A stretch of 21,187 nucleotides of DNA from assembly GCA_905192805.1 (NCBI GenBank), contig CAJJMF010000012.1, forward strand, positions 1 to 21,187, read 5' to 3'. This stretch comes from an uncultured Sutterella sp. Its GTDB lineage: Bacteria; Pseudomonadota; Gammaproteobacteria; Burkholderiales; Burkholderiaceae_F. This document shows, in pieces, positions 8,319 through 14,688 of the stretch; positions within the stretch are counted from its first letter, which is position 1, and every line of letters begins with the position of its first letter. A program made the translations under genes and the position numbers. Under the pieces are notes generated by a model, which was given only the letters and a program-made list of their open reading frames with translations, was not told where the DNA came from and did no database searches.

Positions 8319-8639
8319 TTACTTGATCAGGAACTTGTCCAAATCGTCTTTCGTCAAGCCATGGGCTTCTAAATATTCGCGGAATTCGCGCTTCATATGG
8401 CCCTTACCCGACCACTGCACCCCAGTGGGTAATTCGTATTTCATACGAATCGTCGAACGGCGCGTTTCCGTCGGAGCAGAACTTTCCGAAGCAAAACGAA
8501 TTTCAGAGTTTTTAATACCGAACTGATCCACGATCTCCTGAATATGGGAAATCGCTTGCTTACGGTTCTCCGAAAATTCCGCTTTTAATTGCTCTTGCTT
8601 TTTTGACAATTCTTCAAAGGTTTTTAAAAAATCGGACAT
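8319..8639 (-). CDS. H-NS family nucleoid-associated protein
   Basis: A 106-residue protein with the two-part layout of H-NS: an N-terminal coiled-coil oligomerisation region (residues 1-45, rich in K, E and Q), a linker (46-65) and a C-terminal DNA-binding segment with the signature Y-x-x-P-T-G-x-x-W-S-G-K-G (about 68-80). Family members bind curved or AT-rich DNA and repress horizontally acquired and surface-protein genes. The start was set at 8639 (MSDFLK) because GGAGGGG lies just upstream; an upstream in-frame ATG at 8660 would put that ribosome site inside the coding region. The residues after WSGKG (HMKREF, ending in GLTKDDLDKFLI) resemble the Burkholderiales short H-NS type, where an aromatic-rich helix follows, rather than enteric H-NS with QGRTPxxI. 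It is monocistronic, with its own promoter and terminator. Confidence 0.85.
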   Translation of the reverse strand: MSDFLKTFEELSKKQEQLKAEFSENRKQAISHIQEIVDQFGIKNSEIRFASESSAPTETRRSTIRMKYELPTGVQWSGKGHMKREFREYLEAHGLTKDDLDKFLIK

Positions 8640-8700
8640 TGTAGCCCCTCCATTTAACAACTAATACTAGTTTAATGCGATTTACTGCAATTATACAACC

Positions 8701-8729
8701 ATTATATCCTTAAATTATTTTGATTTCAG
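8701..8729 (-). promoter_or_regulatory. Sigma-70-type promoter of the H-NS-like gene
   Basis: On the minus strand, CTGAAA (8729-8724) and a perfect TATAAT (8706-8701) are separated by 17 bases. Transcription would begin near 8694, giving a leader of about 55 bases before the ATG at 8639. A second perfect TATAAT sits at 8695-8690, with a poorer -35 region, and might be an alternative start. Confidence 0.65.
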
Positions 8730-8941
8730 ACCAATAAAGTTGTTTCTAATATTGAATCGATTAATGTCGTTAATTGAGTATGAAGAAAAGGGAAGCTGGG
8801 ACGTGAGGATAAATGATAAGTCTTTAAATTGTGTAGCAGGTAAAAATAATATATTTAAGTGTGATATAAAATTGATAAATAATAAAGAAGGCGTGAGGGA
8901 GGAGGCGAGAGGAACGGAGCGATGACGGGAGATACTGGACG
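8730..8941. other. AT-rich spacer without supported gene
   Basis: Together with the promoter above and the terminator below, this makes up the 367-base gap between the H-NS-like gene and tRNA-Ser. A 61-codon frame on the plus strand (8740-8925) begins with TTG, has no ribosome site and matches no family I know, so it is not called. Base composition is strongly AT-rich from 8700 to 8890, then becomes purine-rich. Confidence 0.5.
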
Positions 8942-8974
8942 AAAAAAAACGGAAAGGCGATGTGCGCTTTCCGT
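8942..8974 (-). terminator. Rho-independent terminator of the tRNA pair
   Basis: ACGGAAAG (8949-8956) and CTTTCCGT (8967-8974) form the stem, extended inside by G-C pairs. On the minus strand it is followed by a run of eight T (complement of 8942-8949), 33 bases beyond the 3' end of tRNA-Ser. The plus strand has TTCTTTT on the other side, so it may also act in reverse. Confidence 0.88.
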
Positions 8975-9006
8975 TCTTTTCAGAATCTTTGCCGTGAGTG
9001 GTCAGT

Positions 9007-9098
9007 TGGCGGAGAAGGAGGGATTCGAACCCTCGAGGCCCTTATTCGGACCTGCACCCTTAGCAGGGGTGTGCATTCGACCACTCTGCCACTTCTCC
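9007..9098 (-). tRNA. tRNA-Ser (anticodon GCU)
   Basis: A 92-base tRNA with encoded CCA (complement of 9007-9009). The acceptor stem pairs GGAGAAG with CTTCTCC and the discriminator base is G. The anticodon stem-loop is CACCC-CTGCTAA-GGGTG, giving GCT, which reads AGC and AGU. The long variable arm (AGGTCC...GGGCCT) is the class II hallmark of tRNA-Ser. The T loop GGTTCGAATCC is intact. It lies 82 bases downstream of tRNA-Arg and is probably co-transcribed with it. Confidence 0.97.
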
Positions 9099-9180
9099 AG
9101 CCATGAAATCAGCCAACTAAGGACAGAGATCCCGATATTAACACGTTCACCTGTTAAAAGCGACGTGTTTATCTAAATTT

Positions 9181-9257
9181 TGGCGCGGCTGGCAGGATTC
9201 GAACCCACGACCCTCTGGTTCGTAGCCAGATACTCTATCCAACTGAGCTACAGCCGC
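9181..9257 (-). tRNA. tRNA-Arg (anticodon ACG)
   Basis: A 77-base tRNA with encoded CCA (complement of 9181-9183). The acceptor stem pairs GCGGCTG with CAGCCGC. The D arm AGCTCAGTTGGATAGAG, the anticodon stem-loop TCTGG-CTACGAA-CCAGA and the T arm GTGGGTTCGAATCCTGC are all canonical. The ACG anticodon is normally edited at A34 to inosine by TadA, reading CGU, CGC and CGA. Confidence 0.97.
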
Positions 9258-9275
9258 GTTAATGAGGAGAGGAAT

Positions 9276-9303
9276 TCTATAGCGAATTCTGCGTAAATAG
9301 CAA
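9276..9303 (-). promoter_or_regulatory. Promoter of the tRNA-Arg/tRNA-Ser unit
   Basis: On the minus strand, TTGCTA (9303-9298) and TATAGA (9281-9276) are separated by 16 bases, 19 bases upstream of the mature tRNA-Arg 5' end. The -35 box lies in the middle of the inverted repeat at 9288-9315. Confidence 0.6.
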
Positions 9304-9315
9304 GTCTTACGCAGA
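9288..9315. promoter_or_regulatory. 28-bp perfect inverted repeat, candidate operator
   Basis: TCTGCGTAA (9288-9296) and TTACGCAGA (9307-9315) are perfect 9-base inverted arms around a 10-base spacer. The repeat covers the -35 box of the tRNA promoter and lies in the divergent region between the tRNAs and the BMP transporter operon. It has no flanking T tract, so it is not a terminator. A dimeric regulator binding here could affect either side; the protein is unknown. Confidence 0.4.
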
Positions 9316-9388
9316 GCTATACCGTAAATACGGGGTTTTTCTTAGGAAACGAAAGCTTGGGTCAAGAAATGTGTTTGGCTCATGGAAA

Positions 9389-9661
9389 AATTGCCTCTTC
9401 CGAGGGCAAACAAGGCGAATCCTCGCTAAAATGCGCCCAACACTCAAAGATTATGAGAACCGAAACCTTGGGATAGCGCCAAATCCGTCACGCGACGGCG
9501 GTGGGAAGTACTCTCCTTAGGGTTGTGGGGCTTGAATTCCTTCTCTAGGGAAGTTGAGTTCGCCCGCTCGGGCATCTCATCACAACGAGAGACTCCGGAT
9601 TTTTGTTTTTGGCTTAACTTATCGGTGCAATGTGGGTACCGGTAAGTTCATTGAACCAATC
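9389..9661 (+). promoter_or_regulatory. Structured leader of the BMP transporter operon
   Basis: The 404-base gap between tRNA-Arg and the ATPase gene has no supported gene, but it contains several hairpins on the plus strand. These are TTGCC/GGCAA (9391-9409), GCGA/TCGC just after it, CCGTC/GACGG enclosed by CGCC/GGTG (9472-9502), GCCCG/CGGGC (9562-9573) and TCTC/GAGA (9575-9590). The last two sit inside a GAGT/ACTC closing stem (9556-9595) that is followed by TTTTTGTTTTT. Then come TATCGGT/ACCGGTA (9620-9644, one G-U) and GTTCA/TGAAC (9646-9656), directly before the start codon. The three-way junction followed by a U-rich run resembles an attenuator. No riboswitch class that I know was recognised, and no clear promoter was found. 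Confidence 0.4.
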
Positions 9662-11194
9662 ATGATTCCACGACTTAGACTCACCAATATAACGAAACGC
9701 TATCCTAATATCGTGGCCAATGACCGAGTGACTTTAGAGGTTGCTCCCGGTGAAGTATTGGCGATATTGGGCGAAAATGGGGCCGGCAAATCGACCCTCA
9801 TGAAAATCATCTACGGCGCAGTGCGTCCCGATGAAGGCACGATCGAGTTTGACGGCCAACCCTTGAATCTCACCAGCCCCCACCAAGCCCGTAGTATGGG
9901 TATTGCCATGGTGCACCAGCACTTTGCCTTGTTTGATACACTCACGGTGGCGGAAAATGTCGCGCTCGGTCTTCCTCAGAGCCGCCCGATCGCGGAAGTC
10001 TCGGAGGAGATTCGACGCTTGGGTGAGCGCTATGGCCTTGAGGTGGATCCCAACGCCATTGTGTACGAACTCTCCATGGGGGAGCGGCAGCGTGCGGAAA
10101 TCATTCGCTCGTTGATGACGCACCCCAAACTCTTGATCCTGGACGAACCTACGTCGGTGTTGGTTCCGCAAGCAGTTCAAAAACTCTTCAAAACGCTTCA
10201 TCAATTAGCCAATGAAGGCGTCTCCATTCTGTTTATTTCCCATAAGCTCGATGAAATCCGTGAGTTAGCGGACCGTTGCGTGATTTTGCGTCATGGCCAA
10301 ATCATTGGGTCGGTGAATCCGAAGACGCAAAGTGCAGCACAACTCGCACAACTCATGATTGGTGCAGAGCCACCGAAAGCACGTGTGGCGAAAAACACCC
10401 CAGGCGAGGTCGTATTCTCACTCAATGGTGTGACGGTGCCGGGCTCGTTGCGTAAGTGCGGTATTCAAGACGTTTCCCTCACGGTACGTGCGGGTGAAAT
10501 TGTCGGGCTCGCCGGTATTTCCGGTAATGGACAAGCGCGTCTCATGGCCGTGTGTTCCGGGGAACGGTTAGTTGAACCCGAAGGCGTGACGCTCTTTGGG
10601 GAATCGGTGGGGCACTTATACACCCGTGCTCGTCGCAAAAAAGGGTTACGTTATGTGCCAGAGCAACGCTTAGGGCACGCGGCGGTCCCCGACGTTACCT
10701 TACAAACCAATACCTACCTGACGGGGGATCAGTTTGTGAAAAACGGCTTTATTCTGGCGGATAAAGCCCGTCAGTTTGCGGACTTAGTGATCGAACGTTT
10801 TCACGTCAAAACCCCGTCCTCCCAAAAGCTCGCCTCGAGTCTTTCGGGCGGGAATCTACAAAAATTCATCATGGGTCGCGAAATTCTTCAAAATCCCAAA
10901 GTGTTGATTGTGAATCAGCCTACGTGGGGCGTTGACGTCGGGGCTGCGGCGGATATTCGCCATGCGTTGATGCGTTTGCGCGACGACGGGGCGGCCATTT
11001 TGGTGGTCTCGGAAGAAATTGATGAACTCTTCGAAATCTCCGATCGTATTGGGGTGATGTACCGTGGGTATGTGTCGCCCTTGGTTGAGAAGCAAGCCAT
11101 GAATATTGAAAAAGTGGGGCAATGGATGTCGGGACTCTGGCCGAATGGTCCGGTGGTTTGCTCCGAAGATCCCCTGCCTGAAGGAGAGAACTGA
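9662..11194 (+). CDS. BMP-family ABC transporter, double ATPase subunit
   Basis: A 510-residue ATPase with two nucleotide-binding domains, of the NupA/RbsA (CUT2-like) type that energises purine-nucleoside or base import at the inner membrane. Domain 1 is canonical: Walker A GENGAGKST (37-45), Q86, signature LSMGE (137-141), Walker B LLILDEP (157-163) and H194. Domain 2 has the degenerate Walker A usual for the family (GISGNGQARL, 285-294), signature LSGGN (394-398) and LIVNQPT for Walker B. The start was placed at ATG 9662 because the family begins MxxPRLxLxxITKRYP; the open frame continues upstream to a TTG at 9554, but that part is non-homologous and inside the hairpin-rich leader. No good Shine-Dalgarno sequence precedes 9662. 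It is the first gene of a four-gene operon and overlaps the next by one base. Confidence 0.93.
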   Translation: MIPRLRLTNITKRYPNIVANDRVTLEVAPGEVLAILGENGAGKSTLMKIIYGAVRPDEGTIEFDGQPLNLTSPHQARSMGIAMVHQHFALFDTLTVAENVALGLPQSRPIAEVSEEIRRLGERYGLEVDPNAIVYELSMGERQRAEIIRSLMTHPKLLILDEPTSVLVPQAVQKLFKTLHQLANEGVSILFISHKLDEIRELADRCVILRHGQIIGSVNPKTQSAAQLAQLMIGAEPPKARVAKNTPGEVVFSLNGVTVPGSLRKCGIQDVSLTVRAGEIVGLAGISGNGQARLMAVCSGERLVEPEGVTLFGESVGHLYTRARRKKGLRYVPEQRLGHAAVPDVTLQTNTYLTGDQFVKNGFILADKARQFADLVIERFHVKTPSSQKLASSLSGGNLQKFIMGREILQNPKVLIVNQPTWGVDVGAAADIRHALMRLRDDGAAILVVSEEIDELFEISDRIGVMYRGYVSPLVEKQAMNIEKVGQWMSGLWPNGPVVCSEDPLPEGEN

Positions 11195-12273
11195 TGAAGT
11201 GTCCAATTCGTCTTGAACCGCGTCAGGAAATCTCCAAAGGACTCCGTTGGGTCTCCCCCGTCGTGGCGTTGATTTTGACCGTGATAACGAGCGGGATCAT
11301 TTTTGCGGTCTTAGGCAAGGATCCCCTCCAAGCGCTCTATACCTTCTTTATCGATCCGCTCGACAGTTTACGGGACTGGTCGGAAATCACCGTGAAAATG
11401 ACCCCGTTGCTCTTGTGCGCGGTGGGTCTGGTGGTCGCGTTCCGAGCCAACGTGTGGAATATCGGGGCGGAAGGCCAATTGGTCATGGGCGCTGTCGCCG
11501 GTGGGGCGGTCGCTTTAATGGCGGACAGCTCGACGCCCGGTGTCTGGGTGGTTGTGGTGTTAGTCGCCTCGGCCTTAGGGGGTGCCCTCTGGGGGGCGAT
11601 TACGGCGCTCTTGCGTCACCGCTTCCATGCCAATGAAATTTTGGTTTCCTTGATGCTCGTTTACGTGGCGCAGTTTTTCCTTCAGTGGGCCGTACAGGGG
11701 CCGATGCGCGACCCGCAAGGTTTTGGGTTCCCGCAGACGGAACTCTTTGCCAGTGGGGCAACGCTCGGGGTACTCCTTGACGGGACGCGCTTACATTTTG
11801 GTTTTATTTTGGCCTTGCTCGCAGCTGTCGGGATTTGGGTGCTGATGGATAAGATGGCGCTCGGGATGGAATTTAAGATTTCCGGGATGGCGCCTTTGGC
11901 GGCTCGTTATGCTGGCTATCAACCGGGGCACCTCATTTGGGCCTCCCTGTTGATTTCGGGGGCTCTGGCAGGGCTCGCCGGCGGGATCGAAGCCGCCGGT
12001 CCTTTAGGTCAACTTACCCCCACGATTAGCCCGGGCTATGGGTTTGCCGCCATTATCGTGGCGTTTGTGGGACGACTCTCTCCGTTAGGCTGTGTGCCGG
12101 CGGCCTTTGTGATGGCGCTCTTTTATTTGGGGGGCGAATTGGCTCAAAGCCGTTTAGGCTTACCCAATTCCATTACAGGGGTTTATCAGGGGTTATTACT
12201 TTTCTATATTTTGGCGTGTGACACGCTCATTACCTACCGCATTCGTTGTGCGAATCAAGGGGAGGCAAAATGA
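11194..12273 (+). CDS. BMP-family ABC transporter permease 1
   Basis: A 359-residue inner-membrane permease of the BPD_transp_2 family (NupP/YufP-like). It has about nine hydrophobic segments, a conserved FRANVWNIGAEGQLVMGA motif near residues 83-100, and SGALAGLAGGIEAAGPLGQL towards the C-terminus. Its ATG overlaps the stop codon of the ATPase gene by one base, with AAGGAGAG just upstream as ribosome site, so translation is coupled. It pairs with the next gene to form a heterodimeric channel. The specific substrate cannot be told; the family imports purine nucleosides and related compounds. Confidence 0.93.
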   Translation: MKCPIRLEPRQEISKGLRWVSPVVALILTVITSGIIFAVLGKDPLQALYTFFIDPLDSLRDWSEITVKMTPLLLCAVGLVVAFRANVWNIGAEGQLVMGAVAGGAVALMADSSTPGVWVVVVLVASALGGALWGAITALLRHRFHANEILVSLMLVYVAQFFLQWAVQGPMRDPQGFGFPQTELFASGATLGVLLDGTRLHFGFILALLAAVGIWVLMDKMALGMEFKISGMAPLAARYAGYQPGHLIWASLLISGALAGLAGGIEAAGPLGQLTPTISPGYGFAAIIVAFVGRLSPLGCVPAAFVMALFYLGGELAQSRLGLPNSITGVYQGLLLFYILACDTLITYRIRCANQGEAK

Positions 12274-13190
12274 GTTTAGCAGCTTCGATTATTGCTTCGA
12301 CACTCAATGCGGGAACGCCGTTATTGCTCGCGGCCGTTGGGATTGTGATCCATGAAAAGTCGGGCGTCTTAAACCTCGGTATTGAAGGCATCATGCTCAT
12401 GGGAGCGGTGACGGGATTCGGGGTGACGTATAGCACCGGTTCCATTCCCTTAGGGTTCTTAGCGGGGCTCGGTGTTGGGCTTCTCTGCGGACTTCTTTTT
12501 GGCTTTTTTGTGATTGGGATTCGTGCGAACCAATACGCGGCAGGGCTCGCGATGACGCTTTTTGGCGCCGGGCTCTCCGCCTTTATTGGGCAACCGATGC
12601 AGGGGGCGTCTTTACCCGTGCGTGCGCAATTAGGGATTCCTGGTCTTAAGGACTTACCCTTTGTCGGCGAAGCGTTTTTCTCCCAGCACTGGTTGGTCTA
12701 CGTGGCCCTATTGCTCCTCGTGGGGGTGTGGTATTTCTTATTTAAAACGCGCGGTGGGCTCGTGCTGCGTGCGGTGGGTGAGTCGCCCCAGTCTGCCTAT
12801 GCGCTCGGTTATCCCGTCGCGAAGATTCGTTTTGCTGCGACGCTTTTTGGCGCCATGATGGCCGGGCTCGCCGGGAGTTACCTGTCGGTCGTCTATACCC
12901 CCTTGTGGGTCGAAGGGATGGTGGCTGGACGTGGTTGGATTGCCTTGGCGCTCGTTACGTTTGCAACGTGGCGTCCGTTCCGCGTTTTAATTGGTGCATA
13001 TTTGTTTGGTGGCGTGACGATGTTGCAGTTTGCGGTGCAAGGGATGGGGTTTGATATTCCCCCGCAATTAATGTCGATGACGCCCTACTTGGCTACGATT
13101 TTGGTACTGGTGCTCATTAGCCGCAATCCGGCCTGGATCCGCCTCAATGTGCCGGCGTCCTTAGGGAAACCCTTTGTGGTTTCGCGCTAA
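12270..13190 (+). CDS. BMP-family ABC transporter permease 2
   Basis: A 306-residue permease of the BPD_transp_2 family (NupQ/YufQ-like), with about eight membrane segments and the family motif VLNLGIEGIMLMGA (residues about 33-46) where the N-terminal half forms the cytoplasmic coupling region. The start was set at ATG 12270, overlapping the previous stop as ATGA, with GGGGAGG at 12259-12265; an in-frame GTG at 12246 would precede this ribosome site and is less likely. It forms the transmembrane channel with the gene upstream. Confidence 0.93.
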   Translation: MSLAASIIASTLNAGTPLLLAAVGIVIHEKSGVLNLGIEGIMLMGAVTGFGVTYSTGSIPLGFLAGLGVGLLCGLLFGFFVIGIRANQYAAGLAMTLFGAGLSAFIGQPMQGASLPVRAQLGIPGLKDLPFVGEAFFSQHWLVYVALLLLVGVWYFLFKTRGGLVLRAVGESPQSAYALGYPVAKIRFAATLFGAMMAGLAGSYLSVVYTPLWVEGMVAGRGWIALALVTFATWRPFRVLIGAYLFGGVTMLQFAVQGMGFDIPPQLMSMTPYLATILVLVLISRNPAWIRLNVPASLGKPFVVSR

Positions 13191-13259
13191 CGAGGCGTAG
13201 CCAGCGAAGAAAGAATTTGTACGTTTTTTCTATTCACAACTTTTATGGAGAATCGATCC

Positions 13260-14420
13260 ATGAACAAACGTTTTGCCTTAAAACTCTGTTTAGCCGGTGT
13301 GGCGATGGCCATGTTGGGTGCTTGCGGTAAGGAAGAAGCGAAACCGGCTCCAGCTGCGAAACCTGAAGCGAAGCCCGCTGCTACGCAAGCCGCGCCTGCT
13401 CCCGCTGCGAAGGATCCCTTGAAGGTGGCCTTTGTCTACGTGAGCCCGGCCAATGAAGAAGGTTGGTCGAGTCAACATGATGCGGCCCGTAAGGCGGTCG
13501 AACAGAAGTTTGGCGATAAGGTCAAAGTCACCTGGGTGGAAAACATCCCCGAAAACGCTGACGCGGAACGCGTGATTCGTGACTTGGCCCAGCAGGGCAA
13601 CAAGCTCATTTTCGCAACGAGCTTTGGTTACATGAATTCGGTCTTGAAGGTCGCCAAGGAATTCCCCGCGGTGAAGTTTGAACATGCGACCGGTTACAAG
13701 ACCAGCGACAACGTGAAGAACTACACGGCACGCTTCTATGAATCGCGTTACTTGGCAGGTAAGTTAGCCGGTGCGACGACGAAGAAGAACGTCTTAGGTT
13801 ACGTGGCTGCCATGCCGATCCCGGAAGTGATTCAGGGGATTAATGCCTTCACGATGGGGGCCTTGTCGGTTAACCCCAACATTGAAGTGCGTGTGGTATG
13901 GACGAATGCTTGGTACGACCCGGGTAAAGAAGCCGATGCAACGAAGAGCTTGATCGGTGGCGGTGCGGACGTCATTACGCACCATACCAATTCGACCGCG
14001 GTGGCGAGCACCTGCGAAGAAGCTAAGGTGCCGGTGATTTCGTACCACTCCGCCATGAAGAAGGCTGCTCCGACGATGCTCAAGGCAGGTGTGGTGCACC
14101 TTTGGGAAGACTACTACACGCAGGAAGTTCAGAAAGTCATGGACGGCAAGTGGGACAACACCCCGGTGTGGGGCGGTGTGAAGGATCACATGGTTGACTT
14201 GGCAGCGATCGCTCCCGATACGCCTAAGGCTGTGGTGGACGATATTAAGGCAACCTATGACCGCATGGCTAAGGGCGAATTCCGTCCGTTTGATGGCCCG
14301 GTGGTGGCGAACGATGGCAAGGAAATGATCCCTGCGGGTAAGACCGCTTCCGATAACGACTTACAGAACATGATGTATTTCGTCAAGGGTGTGGCTGCCA
14401 AGATCCCGACGCAGAAGTAA
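13260..14420 (+). CDS. BMP-family substrate-binding lipoprotein
   Basis: A 386-residue periplasmic binding lipoprotein, tethered to the membrane, that delivers ligand to the permeases upstream. The signal peptide ends in a lipobox, LGAC, with Cys22 as the lipidated residue. A linker of about 25 residues rich in Ala, Pro and Lys follows (AKPAPAAKPEAKPAATQ), then the PF02608 Bmp domain starting DPLKVAFVYVSPANEEGW. Signatures include ATSFGYMN, KFEHATGYK, NYTARFYESRYLAG and MPIPEVIQGINAF, as in Burkholderiales BMP proteins. The start at 13260 is supported by GGAG at 13247-13250; an in-frame ATG at 13245 overlaps that ribosome site. It lies 69 bases after the second permease, as the last gene of the operon. 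Lysine is coded almost only by AAG here, consistent with high expression. The ligand is probably purine-related (inference). Confidence 0.93.
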   Translation: MNKRFALKLCLAGVAMAMLGACGKEEAKPAPAAKPEAKPAATQAAPAPAAKDPLKVAFVYVSPANEEGWSSQHDAARKAVEQKFGDKVKVTWVENIPENADAERVIRDLAQQGNKLIFATSFGYMNSVLKVAKEFPAVKFEHATGYKTSDNVKNYTARFYESRYLAGKLAGATTKKNVLGYVAAMPIPEVIQGINAFTMGALSVNPNIEVRVVWTNAWYDPGKEADATKSLIGGGADVITHHTNSTAVASTCEEAKVPVISYHSAMKKAAPTMLKAGVVHLWEDYYTQEVQKVMDGKWDNTPVWGGVKDHMVDLAAIAPDTPKAVVDDIKATYDRMAKGEFRPFDGPVVANDGKEMIPAGKTASDNDLQNMMYFVKGVAAKIPTQK

Positions 14421-14444
14421 TTCCGAGTCGACGATATTTTTAAA

Positions 14445-14474
14445 GGAGAAAGCGAATGATTCTTCGCTTTCTCC
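14445..14474. terminator. Perfect 12-bp hairpin after the binding-protein gene
   Basis: GGAGAAAGCGAA (14445-14456) and TTCGCTTTCTCC (14463-14474) form an uninterrupted stem with a 6-base loop, 24 bases beyond the stop codon. It is followed by CCCATT rather than a T tract, so alone it is not a classical terminator; it may stabilise the mRNA end or act with the hairpin just downstream. Confidence 0.6.
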
Positions 14475-14481
14475 CCCATTC

Positions 14482-14523
14482 AACGTCAAGCGTATAGAAT
14501 TTTGCGCTTGGCGTTTTTTGTTT
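14482..14523 (+). terminator. Rho-independent terminator of the BMP operon
   Basis: AACGTCAAGCG (14482-14492) and CGCTTGGCGTT (14505-14515) pair over 11 positions with one G-U, followed by TTTTTTGTTT. It lies 62 bases beyond the stop codon at 14420 and is the likely end of the operon transcript. Confidence 0.88.
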
Positions 14524-14688
14524 GGGTATTTTGCGAACCATAGCGAATTTGTGTCAAAACAAATGTTCTTAAGTCGCTTGAAACAAATCGATGAATGTTT
14601 TCCGTTCGTATGGGAATTGCCCCGTCGAATGGTGGCAAAATAGGACTATTGCGAATAATGATTCCTTTACGTCCCCACTGATAGATTC

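Noticed and set aside
8740..8925. Plus-strand 61-codon frame in the AT-rich gap
   Set aside because: It starts with TTG, has no Shine-Dalgarno sequence and overlaps the promoter region of the H-NS-like gene at its start; nothing about it looks conserved.
9322..9340. CCGTA/TACGG mini-hairpin followed by GGTTTTT
   Set aside because: The 5-bp stem with a 2-base loop is too weak for a terminator and no plus-strand gene precedes it.
9554..9661. N-terminal extension of the ATPase to a TTG start
   Set aside because: The 36 extra residues do not resemble the family, whose proteins begin near MIPRLRL, and the stretch is part of the hairpin-rich leader.
9258..9661. Known riboswitch classes (purine, TPP, cobalamin, SAM, ykkC type)
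   Set aside because: I looked for their conserved core motifs by eye and found none; only general hairpin structure is supported.
14389..14643. Plus-strand 84-codon frame after the binding-protein gene
   Set aside because: It begins inside the end of that gene in another frame, runs through two hairpins including the terminator, and has no family resemblance.
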